A DNA stretch of 64,000 bases. It comes from Noviherbaspirillum aridicola. Its GTDB lineage: Bacteria > Pseudomonadota > Gammaproteobacteria > Burkholderiales > Burkholderiaceae_D. Both the position numbers and the translations under genes were made by a program. A model generated the notes under the pieces. It saw only the letters and a program-made list of their open reading frames with translations, ran no database searches and was not told the DNA's origin. The stretch is taken from assembly GCF_019656455.1 (NCBI RefSeq), contig NZ_BPMK01000016.1, positions 62,001 through 126,000 of the forward strand, given 5' to 3'. Below, one piece after another: positions 54,085 through 63,377 of the stretch (positions are counted from its first letter, which is position 1; each line of letters begins with the position of its first letter).

Positions 54085-55568
54085 GGCAGGTTTCCTTTTG
54101 CGCCGAAACGCATCACGCCGTCGGCGATGCGGCCGAAGCGGATCGTGAGCAGGTCCTGCAGATAGTTCTGGTACACCTGCCATGGCGCCCGCGAGCCCTG
54201 CCTGGGCAGCAGGTTCTGCGCGCGCCGCACATAGCCCGAGGTGAAGTTCAGGAAGGGCTGCGGCGCGACGCCGGCTTCGCGGCGCGGCACTGCGATCGCC
54301 TTGGCGTGCCTGTCCATGTACTGCAGCAGGCGGCATACATAGCCCGCGGTCAGATCGGCCTTGAGCGTCCACGAGGCGTTGGTGTAGCCGAAGGCCATCG
54401 CGAAGTTTGGCACGTCGCTGAGCATCATGCCCTTGTAGGCCATGGCTTCGTTCGGCCGCACCGGATCGCCGTCGACGGTGAGCGCGACGCCGCCGAGGAC
54501 CCTGAGCTGCAGGCCGGTGGCGACCACCACGATATCGGCCGCCAGCGTGCGGCCCGAGCGCAGCAGGATGCCATCCGGGGTAAAGCGCTCGATATGGTCG
54601 GTCACCACCGAGACCTTGCCGCGGCGGATCGCGCGGAACAGGTCGCCGTCCGGCACCGCGCACACGCGTTGGTCCCAGGGCTTGTAGTCCGGGGTGAAAT
54701 GGGTGGCGACATCGTAGCCGTCGCCGAGCTGCTTCGCGGCGAGCTTCACGATGTGCCGCTTGACCGGCTCGGGGCGCTTGCGCGCGAGGCGGAAGAAGAA
54801 CATGCCGACCAGTACGTTCTTCCAGCGCGTGAGGCTGTAGGCGATGCGCGCGGGCAGGATGCGCCGCAGGCCCTGCGCGATGCGGTCCTCGCCGGGACGG
54901 GTGACCACATAGCTCGGCGAGCGCTGCAGCATGGTGACGTGCGCCGCCTGCGCGGCCATCGACGGCACCACGGTGACCGCGGTGGCGCCGCTGCCGATCA
55001 CGACGACGCGCTTGCCGCTGTAGTCCAGGTCGTCCGGCCAGAACTGCGGCAGCACCAGCCTGCCCTGAAAGTCGGCCTCGCCGGGGAAGTCGGGGCGGTA
55101 GGCTTCTTCATAGCTGTAATAGCCGCTGCAGCTGTAGAGGAAGCGGGCACGCAGCGTGTAGCGCCCGCCGCCGGCGAGGTCTTCGACGATCACCGTCCAG
55201 CAGGCGTCGGCGCTGGACCAGGACGCGCCGGTCACCTTTTGCCGGAAGCGGATATGACGCGTGATGCCGGCCTCTTCCGCGGTCTCGCGGATGTAGGCGC
55301 GGATCGACGGTCCGTCGGCGATGGCCTTGGGATTGGTCCAGGGCTTGAAGGCATAGCCCAGCGTGTACATGTCCGAGTCCGAGCGTATGCCCGGGTAGCG
55401 GAACAGGTCCCAGGTGCCGCCGATGGCGTCCCGCGCTTCCAGGATCGCGTAGCGCTTTCGCGGGCAGTGCTTCTGCAGATGCCACGCGGCGCCGATGCCC
55501 GACAGGCCGGCGCCGACGATGAGCACATCGATGATGTTCTCGCTGTCGGGTGGGGAAGTGATGGACAT
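54081..55568 (-). CDS. Flavin-containing (Baeyer-Villiger-like) monooxygenase with altered fingerprint
   Basis: A 495-residue FAD/NADPH monooxygenase of the EthA/cyclohexanone-monooxygenase group. FAD site GAGLSGIGAAWHL (about 19-31), NADPH site VIGSGATAV (about 191-199). The fingerprint FxGxxxHxxxWP just before the NADPH site reads FQGRLVLPQFWP: the key His is Leu. The ATG at 55568 is clear. First gene of a coupled three-gene operon, divergent from a TetR regulator. It may oxidise ketones to esters or act as an N- or S-oxygenase. Confidence 0.88.
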   Translation of the reverse strand: MSITSPPDSENIIDVLIVGAGLSGIGAAWHLQKHCPRKRYAILEARDAIGGTWDLFRYPGIRSDSDMYTLGYAFKPWTNPKAIADGPSIRAYIRETAEEAGITRHIRFRQKVTGASWSSADACWTVIVEDLAGGGRYTLRARFLYSCSGYYSYEEAYRPDFPGEADFQGRLVLPQFWPDDLDYSGKRVVVIGSGATAVTVVPSMAAQAAHVTMLQRSPSYVVTRPGEDRIAQGLRRILPARIAYSLTRWKNVLVGMFFFRLARKRPEPVKRHIVKLAAKQLGDGYDVATHFTPDYKPWDQRVCAVPDGDLFRAIRRGKVSVVTDHIERFTPDGILLRSGRTLAADIVVVATGLQLRVLGGVALTVDGDPVRPNEAMAYKGMMLSDVPNFAMAFGYTNASWTLKADLTAGYVCRLLQYMDRHAKAIAVPRREAGVAPQPFLNFTSGYVRRAQNLLPRQGSRAPWQVYQNYLQDLLTIRFGRIADGVMRFGAKGNLP

Positions 55569-55593
55569 GGCTGCGCCGTTCTCGATTGGAATT

Positions 55594-55613
55594 CTGACAC
55601 TGTACCGTGTCAG
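55594..55613. promoter_or_regulatory. TetR-type operator 1, CTGACAC-N6-GTGTCAG
   Basis: A perfect 7-bp inverted repeat with 6-base spacer, 26 bases upstream of the monooxygenase ATG, in the 81-base gap between the divergent monooxygenase and TetR genes. Confidence 0.7.
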
Positions 55614-55620
55614 TTTTGTT

Positions 55621-55640
55621 CTGACAAGGAGTCGTGTCAA
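55621..55640. promoter_or_regulatory. TetR-type operator 2, CTGACAA-N6-GTGTCAA
   Basis: A second 20-base copy of the site at 55594-55613, with five matched pairs in the dyad and the same spacer length. The two sites are 27 bases apart. It ends nine bases before the TetR start codon, suggesting autorepression. Confidence 0.65.
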
Positions 55641-55649
55641 AATAGCGGC

Positions 55650-56258
55650 ATGGCCCGCACCCCGACAACCCGTTCCTACCGCGGCGTGACCCAGGACGAG
55701 CGCCGCAGGCAGCGGCGCGCCAGCCTGATCGCCGCCGCCATCGCCGTTTATGGCGAACGCGGCTTCCGCAATGCCTCGGTCAAGGCCGTGTGCGAAGCCG
55801 CCGGCCTGACCGAACGCTATTTCTATGAATCCTTCGCCAACAGCGAAGCGCTGCTGGTGGCGGCCTTCAACGCCGTCACTTACGCGGTGCACCGAGAGAG
55901 CGTCGAGGCGGCGCAGGGCATCCGCGGCCGCCGCGAGCGGGCGCGCGCGATGATCGGCGCCTATTTCTCGGCGCTCAAGCGGGAGCCGCATTCGGCCCGC
56001 GTCTTCCTCGTCGAGATCCGGGGCGTCAGCCGTGCCGTGGACGAGGCCTTCGAACTCGCCCTGCGCAGCATCGCGCGCAGCAACGGCGAGCTGCTCGGGC
56101 TGACGGGGCCGGGCGCGGACGAGATGCTGCAGGTCGCGGTGCTGGGCGGCGTGCTGCAATTGGCATCGAGCTGGGTGAACCAGGGCTACCGGCCTTCCAT
56201 CGAAACCGTCACCGACACCGCAATACGCCTGACCAATGTCCTGTTCAGCAGAAACTGA
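55650..56258 (+). CDS. TetR-family transcriptional regulator
   Basis: A 202-residue TetR repressor. DNA-binding helices about 20-65 (LIAAAIAVYGERGFRNASVKAVCEAAGLTERYFYESF, in parts: YGERGFRNAS, AGLTERYFYESF). C-terminal helical ligand domain. Two matching operators sit between it and the monooxygenase operon, so it very likely represses both. The inducer may be the monooxygenase substrate. Confidence 0.93.
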   Translation: MARTPTTRSYRGVTQDERRRQRRASLIAAAIAVYGERGFRNASVKAVCEAAGLTERYFYESFANSEALLVAAFNAVTYAVHRESVEAAQGIRGRRERARAMIGAYFSALKREPHSARVFLVEIRGVSRAVDEAFELALRSIARSNGELLGLTGPGADEMLQVAVLGGVLQLASSWVNQGYRPSIETVTDTAIRLTNVLFSRN

Positions 56259-56371
56259 ATTTATACCCTTCGCCGCGCGCAGATAAATACCGGGCGCGAC
56301 GTGGTCTAAGCTGCCGTGAGCAACCCTGCGCGGCGCAGCGACCCGCGTCGTTCCATAAACAGGAGAAAGAT

Positions 56372-56563
56372 ATGGATCAGAAAGGCGACACCGGCTACAA
56401 CGACGGCGCGAACGACAAGGACAGCGGCAAGAACAAGACGGTCAAGGGCGGCGACGCCGCGCAGGGCAAGTCGGGCGCGGGCGGCGACGCCGGCTGCAAC
56501 GACGGCGCCAATACGGCCAACACCAACAACGGCGTGCAGCCCGGACAGAACCCGCGACGCTGA
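56372..56563 (+). CDS. Small disordered Asn/Asp/Gly-rich protein
   Basis: A 63-residue hydrophilic protein with no hydrophobic segment. AGGAGAAAGAT precedes ATG 56372, strong evidence of translation. The motif NDGAN occurs twice (GYNDGANDKD and GCNDGANTAN), suggesting a duplicated unit. Composition is far from the surrounding proteins. Family and function unknown. Confidence 0.6.
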   Translation: MDQKGDTGYNDGANDKDSGKNKTVKGGDAAQGKSGAGGDAGCNDGANTANTNNGVQPGQNPRR

Positions 56564-56650
56564 CACCACCCGCATGCGCGGCATCGGGGCCGGCGCATGC
56601 TTCCTGCACCGGCCGCGGATTCGATAACATGCGTCCGGTAAAGGACGAGC

Positions 56651-57943
56651 ATGCGACCCACATCACAACCCACCTCTGCTTCACCCGATGCGCCGGCGCT
56701 GCGCGGCGGCACCATCCTGCTGCTGGCGGCCCTGTACTGCGCCCAGGGACTGCCCTCGGGCCTGATCGCGCACGCGCTGCCCGTGATGCTGCGCCAGCAT
56801 GGCGTCGACCTCGCGGTCATCGGCGCGCTCAAGCTGATCGCCCTGCCCTGGATGCTCAAGGTGCTGTGGGCGCCCTGGATCGACCGTCTGTCGTCCCGGC
56901 GGCTCGGCCATCACCGGGGATGGATCCTGCCGATGCAGGCCGCCGTCCTCGCAGGCCTGGCGGCGGTTGCGATGCTGCCGCCCGATGCCTTGTTCGGTCC
57001 CTGGCTGCCGGTCTTCCTCGGGCTTCTGCTGCTGCTGAACCTGGCGGCGGCGACGCAGGACGTCGCGGCCGACGGCCTGGCGGTGCGCTTGCTGCCCGCG
57101 CGCTGGCGCGGCCTCGGCAACAGCCTGCAGGTCGGCGGCTACAAGGCGGGCATGATCGTCGGCGGCAGCCTGCTTCTGCTGGTCGTCGAACCCCTCGGAT
57201 GGCGGACCTCGATCGGACTGCTGGCGGGCCTGGTGGCGCTGATGGCGGTCCCGGTCCTGCTGTTTCCCGAGCAGCGGCGGCTGCCCCGCCTTGCTCCGCT
57301 CGACGAACCGGCCGGCCCCGCCCTGTTGTGGCGCCACTATCGCGGCTTTCTCGCACGTCCGGGCGTCGGGGCCTGGCTGCTCGTGGTGCTGCTCTACAAG
57401 CTGGGCGACGCGGTCGGCTCGCCGATGATCAAGCCGATGCTGGTGGACCAGGGATGGACGTCGGCGGCGCTCGGCCGGCTGACGCTGGTCAGCAGCGCGG
57501 CCGGCATCGGCGGCGCGGTGCTGGGCGGCCTGGTGTATGCGCGTCTCGGCGCGGTCCGCTCGCTCGCGGCGTTCGGCCTGCTGCAGGCGGCCGGCATCGC
57601 GGCGATGGCATGGCTGGCCGGCGGCGCCCCGGTGCAGGCGGTGTACGCGGTCGCGCTGTTCGAGCAGGTGGCCGACGCGATGTCCACGGTCGCGCTCTTC
57701 GCCGTCATGATGGACAGGTGCCGGGCCGGGCATGAAGGCGGCGACTATACTTTCCAGGCCTGTCTGCAGGTGCTGGCGGCCGGCGCGGCCGGTGCGTTCA
57801 GCGGCGTCGCGGCCAGCGCGCTCGGCTACGGCGGACACTTCGTTCTTGCGGGCTTGCTCGGCGTGCCGGCAATCGTCCTGGCGGCGCACGGCGGGTGGCG
57901 CGGGATGGAGACCGCGCCGGCGGTATCGGCGCCGGCGCGATGA
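56651..57943 (+). CDS. MFS transporter, AmpG/RhtX-FptX-like
   Basis: A 430-residue, about 12-helix major facilitator. The N-terminal stretch LYCAQGLPSGLIAHALPVML and the loop LKVLWAPWIDRL are typical of the AmpG-like group that includes the siderophore importers RhtX and FptX. It could import a siderophore or a muropeptide; neighbours do not decide. AAGGACGAGC precedes ATG 56651. Confidence 0.82.
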   Translation: MRPTSQPTSASPDAPALRGGTILLLAALYCAQGLPSGLIAHALPVMLRQHGVDLAVIGALKLIALPWMLKVLWAPWIDRLSSRRLGHHRGWILPMQAAVLAGLAAVAMLPPDALFGPWLPVFLGLLLLLNLAAATQDVAADGLAVRLLPARWRGLGNSLQVGGYKAGMIVGGSLLLLVVEPLGWRTSIGLLAGLVALMAVPVLLFPEQRRLPRLAPLDEPAGPALLWRHYRGFLARPGVGAWLLVVLLYKLGDAVGSPMIKPMLVDQGWTSAALGRLTLVSSAAGIGGAVLGGLVYARLGAVRSLAAFGLLQAAGIAAMAWLAGGAPVQAVYAVALFEQVADAMSTVALFAVMMDRCRAGHEGGDYTFQACLQVLAAGAAGAFSGVAASALGYGGHFVLAGLLGVPAIVLAAHGGWRGMETAPAVSAPAR

Positions 57944-57958
57944 GGGTGGAAGGGGGGG

Positions 57959-58231
57959 TCAGGCTGCGCGCAATTGCCGGTGGAGGCGCTGCGGCATCCT
58001 GGCCTTGCTGCGGCGTTCGCCGAGTACCTGGCGCAGTTCGTCGACCGTCTTGCCGGCGCATTCCGCCATCATCAGGAGCAGCGAGGGCGAGAGCGAAATG
58101 CGGCCGCTGCGGATGCCCTGGATCACGGGCAGCGAAATCTGCAGCAGGCGCGACAACTGGCGGTCGTTGGCGGCGCGCAGCCACTCGGCCAGCGTATCGA
58201 GAAGGCGGTTGGGTGCGTAGGAAATGTTCAT
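57959..58231 (-). CDS. Small helix-turn-helix (Xre-like) protein
   Basis: A 90-residue protein with a lambda-repressor-like helical region (RQLSRLLQISLPVIQGIRSGRISLSPSLLLMMAE, about 24-57) and a basic tail. Probably a DNA-binding regulator. ATG 58231 is preferred to TTG 58249. Convergent with the MFS gene. Confidence 0.6.
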   Translation of the reverse strand: MNISYAPNRLLDTLAEWLRAANDRQLSRLLQISLPVIQGIRSGRISLSPSLLLMMAECAGKTVDELRQVLGERRSKARMPQRLHRQLRAA

Positions 58232-58424
58232 CAAGAAAAAGTGAATCAATAAACAAGGACCTTAGTACGCGGGCGATGATGAAAGGTTCATTTTTTTTGC
58301 CGGGCGGGGTGCCGGCGCGCAGCGCCGTCGCGACGGCCCGCTTTATGCATGCGCACTGCCCGCGGTCCTCGCCCGGCGCGCCGGTACGCGGGGAAAGCGC
58401 TCAGTTCAGGCGAAGGGAAACGCA

Positions 58425-58715
58425 ATGTTCGTAGTGTATTGGCTGGAGGCCGCCGAGGATGGGAGCGAAGCCGGATTCCAATCCTTCGGCGAGAGCGAGA
58501 TGAGCGCGGCGCTGCGCTTCATGGAGGAATTGCGCACCGCGCAGCGCGAGGGCGCGCGGCCGATCGCCTTCATCACGATGTGTTCGGAGAATCCGAATTC
58601 GGTGGGCAAGCCGGGCGCCGCCGACCCCGGGGCGGATTACAACTGGACCAAGCGGCGGGGCAACATGCCGCGCGCCAGGGAAGCGCTCAACCCGGACAAC
58701 TACCGCGACTACTGA
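58425..58715 (+). CDS. Small hypothetical protein
   Basis: A 96-residue soluble protein, beta-alpha in character (MFVVYWLEA, then a helix AALRFMEELRTAQREG, then PIAFITMCSENPNSVG) with a Trp/Asn-rich tail. GAAGGGAAA precedes ATG 58425. I remember similar short proteins in other betaproteobacteria but no function. The 199 bases after it show nothing notable. Confidence 0.6.
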   Translation: MFVVYWLEAAEDGSEAGFQSFGESEMSAALRFMEELRTAQREGARPIAFITMCSENPNSVGKPGAADPGADYNWTKRRGNMPRAREALNPDNYRDY

Positions 58716-58914
58716 GTCCGCCGGCGCGTCCGCGAACTCCTCGAAATTCCCCGGGCTGGTCCGCCGCAGTGGCGGCTTCTTGTCCGGACATGGGTTGCCC
58801 ATCCATGGGCCGTGACCGCCCCCAACAGTTCCACCCCTTATGCGTGCGCTGAGGATGTCCACTGCGACGGACATGGATTGCCGTTAATATCCGTCGCATG
58901 GCCGGATCGCCGGC

Positions 58915-61302
58915 ATGAACAGCGTGGACAGAGGCGGTAATTTGATGCAAACGAGGCGGGGTTTCGTGCTGACGCGGCACTGGCGCGACACGGCGGCCGG
59001 TACCGAGGTCGAGTTCTGGCTGGCGACGGATGACGGTCCCTGCCATGTCCGCCTGCCGCCGCAGACCTCGGTCGCCTTCATTCCCGCCGAACAGCGCGAG
59101 CAGGCGCAGGCCGTGCTGCGTGATGAACGCGGCTGCGAGCTGCGCGATCTGGATCTCCGGGATTTTCACCGGCGCCCGGTGCTCGGGCTTTACTGCACCC
59201 ACTACCGGCGGCTGCTGAGTCTGGAAAAGCGGCTCCGCGAGCACGGCGTGGAGGTGTACGAAGCCGACATCCGCCCGCCGGAGCGCTATCTGATGGAGCG
59301 TTTCATCACCGCGCCGGTGTCGTTCTCCGCGCCGACCGGCGCCGTTCCTCCGCTGCCGGTGCCGCAGCTGAAACCCGACGGCGGCTACCGTCCCCGCCTG
59401 CGTACCGTCTCGCTCGATATCGAAACCAGCGCGCACGGCGACCTGTACTCGATCGCGCTGGAAGGCTGCGGCCAGCGCCAGGTATACATGCTGGGGCCGC
59501 CGAACGGCGGCGATGCCGTGCTCGATTTCGATCTCATGTACTGCGACAGCCCGGCGCAGATGCTGGTGCGGCTCAACGAGTGGCTGGACACGCATGATCC
59601 CGATGCGGTGATCGGCTGGAATCTCGTGCAGTTCGACCTGAACGTGCTGCGCCGTCACGGCCAGCGGCTGGGCATTCCGTTGCGCTTCGGCCGCGGCGGC
59701 GCCGAGCTGGAATGGCGCGAGCACGGCAGCCGCCGGCACTTCTTCGCGGCGGCGGCCGGCCGCCTGATCATCGACGGCATCGAGGCGCTGCGCTCGGCCA
59801 CCTGGAACTTCCCCTCGTTCAGTCTCGAATACGTCGCCCAGGCGCTGCTCGGCGAAGGCAAGGCCATCGACAATCCCTACCAGCGCATGGCCGAGATCGA
59901 CCGCCGCTTCGCCGAGGACAAGCCGGCGCTCGCGCGCTACAACCTCAAGGACTGCGAACTGGTGACGCGCATCTTCGACAAGACCGGCCTGCTCGACTTC
60001 CTGCTGGAGCGCGCGAGCGTGACCGGGCTGGCGGCCGACCGAAGCGGCGGCTCGGTGGCCGCCTTCGAGCATCTCTACATTCCGATGATGCACCGCCAGG
60101 GTTATGTCGCGCCCAATCTCGGCGACGTCCAGGGCGAGAGCAGTCCGGGCGGCTTCGTGATGGACTCGCGCTCCGGCCTGTATGACTCGGTGCTCGTGCT
60201 CGACTACAAGAGCCTCTATCCGTCCATCATCCGCACCTTCCTGATCGATCCCGTGGGGCTGGTCGAAGGCGGCGGCGCCGGTCCCGACGCCAGCGTGCCG
60301 GGCTTTCGCGGCGCGCGCTTTTCCCGGCACCGCCACTGCTTGCCCGCCATCGTGCGGCAGATCTGGCAGGGGCGGGAAGCCGCCAAGCGCGAGGGCAACC
60401 AGGCGCTGTCGCAGGCGCTCAAGATCATCATGAACGCGTTCTACGGCGTGCTCGGTTCCGGCGGCTGCCGCTTCTTCGATCCGCGGCTCGCGTCCTCGAT
60501 CACGCTGCGCGGCCACGAGATCATGCATCGCACGCGCGAGCTGATCGAGGCGCGCGGCTACCCGGTGATCTACGGCGACACGGATTCCACTTTCGTCTGG
60601 CTGGGGCGGGCGCACGATGAACAGGAGGCGCTCGCGATCGGCGCCGAACTGGTCGGGCATGTGAACCGCTTCTGGCAAGAGCACCTGCGGCGCGAGTTCG
60701 GACTCGAGAGCGCGCTCGAACTGGAATTCGACACGCATTACCGGCGCTTCCTGATGCCCACCATCCGCGGCTCGGACCAGGGCAGCAAGAAGCGCTATGC
60801 GGGCCTGGTGCGCAAGGCCGACGGTTCGGACGAACTCGTGTTCCGGGGCATGGAGACGGTGCGCACCGACTGGTCGCCGCTTGCGCAGCGGTTTCAGCAG
60901 GAGCTTTACCTGCGCATCTTCCGCGGTGAGCCCTACGAGGAATACGTGCGCGATTATGTGCGGCGCACGCTGTCCGGCGAACTCGATGAGCTGCTCGTCT
61001 ATCGCAAGCGACTGCGGCGCGAGCTGGACGAATACCAGCGCAACGTGCCGCCGCATGTGCGCGCGGCGCGCATCGCCGACGAGTACAACCGGCGCCAGGG
61101 GCGTCCGCTGCAATACCAGGACGGCGGATGGATCCGCTACGTGATCACCGTGGCCGGGCCCGAGCCGATGGAAGCGCTGCGCTCGCCGATCGACTACGAG
61201 CACTATCTGACGCGCCAGCTGCAGCCGGTCGCGGACGCGATACTGCCGTTTCTCGGCGATGCCTTCACGCGGCTCACCAGCCCGCAGCAGACGCTCTTCT
61301 AG
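58915..61302 (+). CDS. polB: DNA polymerase II (family B)
   Basis: A 795-residue proofreading DNA polymerase, used in damage tolerance and replication restart. The 3'-5' exonuclease has Exo I DIET (Asp168, Glu170), Exo II NLVQFD and Exo III YNLKDCE. Polymerase motif [11 protein letters not shown] (Asp430), motif [10 protein letters not shown] and motif C YGDTDS (Asp555, Asp557) are intact. Length matches E. coli PolB. ATG 58945 is an alternative start. The stop shares the CTAG tetramer with the convergent small gene. Confidence 0.97.
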   Translation: MNSVDRGGNLMQTRRGFVLTRHWRDTAAGTEVEFWLATDDGPCHVRLPPQTSVAFIPAEQREQAQAVLRDERGCELRDLDLRDFHRRPVLGLYCTHYRRLLSLEKRLREHGVEVYEADIRPPERYLMERFITAPVSFSAPTGAVPPLPVPQLKPDGGYRPRLRTVSLDIETSAHGDLYSIALEGCGQRQVYMLGPPNGGDAVLDFDLMYCDSPAQMLVRLNEWLDTHDPDAVIGWNLVQFDLNVLRRHGQRLGIPLRFGRGGAELEWREHGSRRHFFAAAAGRLIIDGIEALRSATWNFPSFSLEYVAQALLGEGKAIDNPYQRMAEIDRRFAEDKPALARYNLKDCELVTRIFDKTGLLDFLLERASVTGLAADRSGGSVAAFEHLYIPMMHRQGYVAPNLGDVQGESSPGGFVMDSRSGLYDSVLVLDYKSLYPSIIRTFLIDPVGLVEGGGAGPDASVPGFRGARFSRHRHCLPAIVRQIWQGREAAKREGNQALSQALKIIMNAFYGVLGSGGCRFFDPRLASSITLRGHEIMHRTRELIEARGYPVIYGDTDSTFVWLGRAHDEQEALAIGAELVGHVNRFWQEHLRREFGLESALELEFDTHYRRFLMPTIRGSDQGSKKRYAGLVRKADGSDELVFRGMETVRTDWSPLAQRFQQELYLRIFRGEPYEEYVRDYVRRTLSGELDELLVYRKRLRRELDEYQRNVPPHVRAARIADEYNRRQGRPLQYQDGGWIRYVITVAGPEPMEALRSPIDYEHYLTRQLQPVADAILPFLGDAFTRLTSPQQTLF

Positions 61303-61547
61303 ATATCCTTCTGGGGCACGCCGGACAGGGTGCCGCCTTCCAGCCTGACATCCAGGTTGCCGCCCGCCATGCCGTTCTGCCGCGCGTACAGCGATTGCGC
61401 GTAATCCTTGAGCGCCTGCGCCACCTCGCTCTCGCTCAGCTCGCGCCATGGTTTCGTGCCCTGGTACTGCGATATCGCTTCTTCCACCGTGAACTCGACC
61501 GAGCTGTCCACGCCCTGTCCGCTGATGCGTGCCTTGATGCTTTCCAT
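61299..61547 (-). CDS. Small hypothetical protein
   Basis: An 82-residue acidic protein; a beta-rich N-terminal part ([23 protein letters not shown]) is followed by a helix ([19 protein letters not shown]). AAAGGATTCGC precedes ATG 61547. Its stop overlaps that of polB by four bases. Family unknown. The next 225 bases hold no supportable gene. Confidence 0.55.
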   Translation of the reverse strand: MESIKARISGQGVDSSVEFTVEEAISQYQGTKPWRELSESEVAQALKDYAQSLYARQNGMAGGNLDVRLEGGTLSGVPQKDI

Positions 61548-61772
61548 GCGAATCCTTTCAGGTCTGATGGCAGGACGATGGCAAGCGAAACGCATGCCGG
61601 ACGCCGTGTTGCAAAAGTGAATGTCACGACGTTGTCATCGGACGACGTGTGACTTCGTGCACCTCTTTATCAGGGGCAACGCAATCGGCGGGAATTCGGC
61701 ATGCGCTCGCCTTGATCGCCATGCCGGCAGCATGGTAATTTCGACGCATCACGCATACCGGGGGGAAGCGCG

Positions 61773-62009
61773 ATGCCTAGCCTTTCACGCAGATGCTCGA
61801 ACGAAGACTGCCGACTGCCATTCCGCGTGCATCGCTATGACGCCACCCTCAGCCTGTCGACGCCGGCCGGCATCATCCGCTGCCCGCACTGCGGACATGC
61901 AATACCCGCGGACGCCAATTCCATCTTCCTGACCCACGCCCTCTCGAGCGAAGAGAATCGCGTCTTCATCCATCAGGAGAGCCAGGAACTCGCGCGCAGC
62001 AGGCGCTGA
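61773..62009 (+). CDS. Small zinc-ribbon-like protein
   Basis: A 78-residue protein with two Cys pairs, CSNEDC (residues 8-13) and CPHC (residues 37-40), typical of a zinc ribbon. GGGGGAAG precedes ATG 61773. Possibly a regulatory or RNA/DNA-binding small protein; no family recognised. Confidence 0.55.
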   Translation: MPSLSRRCSNEDCRLPFRVHRYDATLSLSTPAGIIRCPHCGHAIPADANSIFLTHALSSEENRVFIHQESQELARSRR

Positions 62010-62093
62010 CGTGCCGGTAGGTCGGCCGGCAAAGAGGCAGGAACCTTTGCGGCGGGGCTTTCTCTGAGTTGCGTCACTTTCAACCGCGCGACA

Positions 62094-63350
62094 ATGGCTC
62101 TATCCGACCTGCTTCTCGACAGTGTTGCCGACACGGGCAACAACACCGATGAAGCGCTCAGACAACTTCTCCAGGCGATCCGCCAGCATCTCGGAATGGA
62201 CGTGGCCTTCGTGTCGCGCTTCACCGATGACCAGCGGGTATTCCGCGAAGTCGATCCGCCCGGTCCCGACAATCCCGTGCAGGCGGGCGCGGGCGGACCG
62301 CTCGAGGAATCCTATTGCCTGCGTGTCGTCGACGGCCGCATTCCGGAGCTGATCAACGACGCGCGGCGGAACCCAGTGACCGCCGCCCTTCCGGTCACGC
62401 ACGCATTGCCGGTGGGCGCCCACGCGAGCGTGCCGGTGCGGCTCGACGACGGCAGGGTGTACGGCACCTTCTGCTGCTTCAGCTATACCCCCGACCCCAC
62501 GCTCGACGAGCGCGACATGGCGATGATGCGGGTTTTCGCGGATGTCGCCGCGCGCCTGATCAGCAGCGAAGAGCGCGCCGCCGCCGATCACCGGAGACAG
62601 GAAGCGCAGATCCGCGAAGTCTTGCAGGATGACCGTCACCGCATTCTCTACCAGCCCATCTTCGACATGGAGGCAAACGGCGTCATCGGCTTCGAGGCGC
62701 TGTCGCGCTTTCATGCGGAGCCGCGGCTGTCGCCCGATCGCTGGTTCAGCCTCGCGCACGAGGTCGGCCTCGGTTTCGAACTCGAGGCACGCGCCATCCA
62801 TCGGGCGCTGGAAGGCCTGGACAGCCTGCGCGACGATGTCTTCGTGTCGGTGAACATGTCGCCGGAACACATACTCAGCGGTGCCCTCACCGGCATCTTC
62901 GACGGCTATGCGCTCAACCGCGTGGTGCTGGAAATCACCGAACACGCGTTCGTCGATCATTACGAAGACCTCGGGCGCCTGATGCAGCCGCTGCGCGAGC
63001 GGGGGATGCAGGTGGCGGTGGATGACGCCGGCGCCGGCTATGCGAGCTTCCGCCACATCCTCAACCTGGACCCCGACCGGATCAAGCTCGACATGAGCCT
63101 GACCCGAAACATCGATACCGACAGGTCGCGACGCGCGCTGACGGCCGCGTTCGCGCGCTTCGCCGGGGAGACCGGGATCTCGCTCGTGGCCGAGGGAGTG
63201 GAAACCCCGGGCGAGGCGGCCACGCTGTCCGAGCTGGGCGTGCACAAGCTGCAGGGCTATTACATCGCCCGTCCGCTCGAGATCGGGTCCGCCGCGTCCT
63301 TCCAGGACGTCAGGCCGGACAGCATCGAGCTGGCTGTCCGCCAGGACTGA
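62094..63350 (+). CDS. Cyclic di-GMP phosphodiesterase (GAF-EAL)
   Basis: A 418-residue cytoplasmic protein. N-terminal GAF sensor (about 15-160), then an EAL domain (about 175-400). Catalytic features are intact: the EAL motif as FEALSRF, NMSP, EITEH, the DDAGAGYASF loop, IKLD, EGVET and QGYYIARP. Expected to hydrolyse c-di-GMP to pGpG, opposing the two cyclases in this window. Ligand of the GAF domain unknown. Confidence 0.92.
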   Translation: MALSDLLLDSVADTGNNTDEALRQLLQAIRQHLGMDVAFVSRFTDDQRVFREVDPPGPDNPVQAGAGGPLEESYCLRVVDGRIPELINDARRNPVTAALPVTHALPVGAHASVPVRLDDGRVYGTFCCFSYTPDPTLDERDMAMMRVFADVAARLISSEERAAADHRRQEAQIREVLQDDRHRILYQPIFDMEANGVIGFEALSRFHAEPRLSPDRWFSLAHEVGLGFELEARAIHRALEGLDSLRDDVFVSVNMSPEHILSGALTGIFDGYALNRVVLEITEHAFVDHYEDLGRLMQPLRERGMQVAVDDAGAGYASFRHILNLDPDRIKLDMSLTRNIDTDRSRRALTAAFARFAGETGISLVAEGVETPGEAATLSELGVHKLQGYYIARPLEIGSAASFQDVRPDSIELAVRQD

Positions 63351-63377
63351 ACGTCCGGGCCGGGCGGCAGGACGGCG

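Noticed and set aside
54306-55649. N-terminal extension of the TetR frame
   Set aside because: It is antisense to the monooxygenase; the conserved TetR sequence starts at 55650.
58687-61449. Long minus-strand open frame opposite polB (920 codons)
   Set aside because: polB has all catalytic motifs on the plus strand; the antisense frame shows none.
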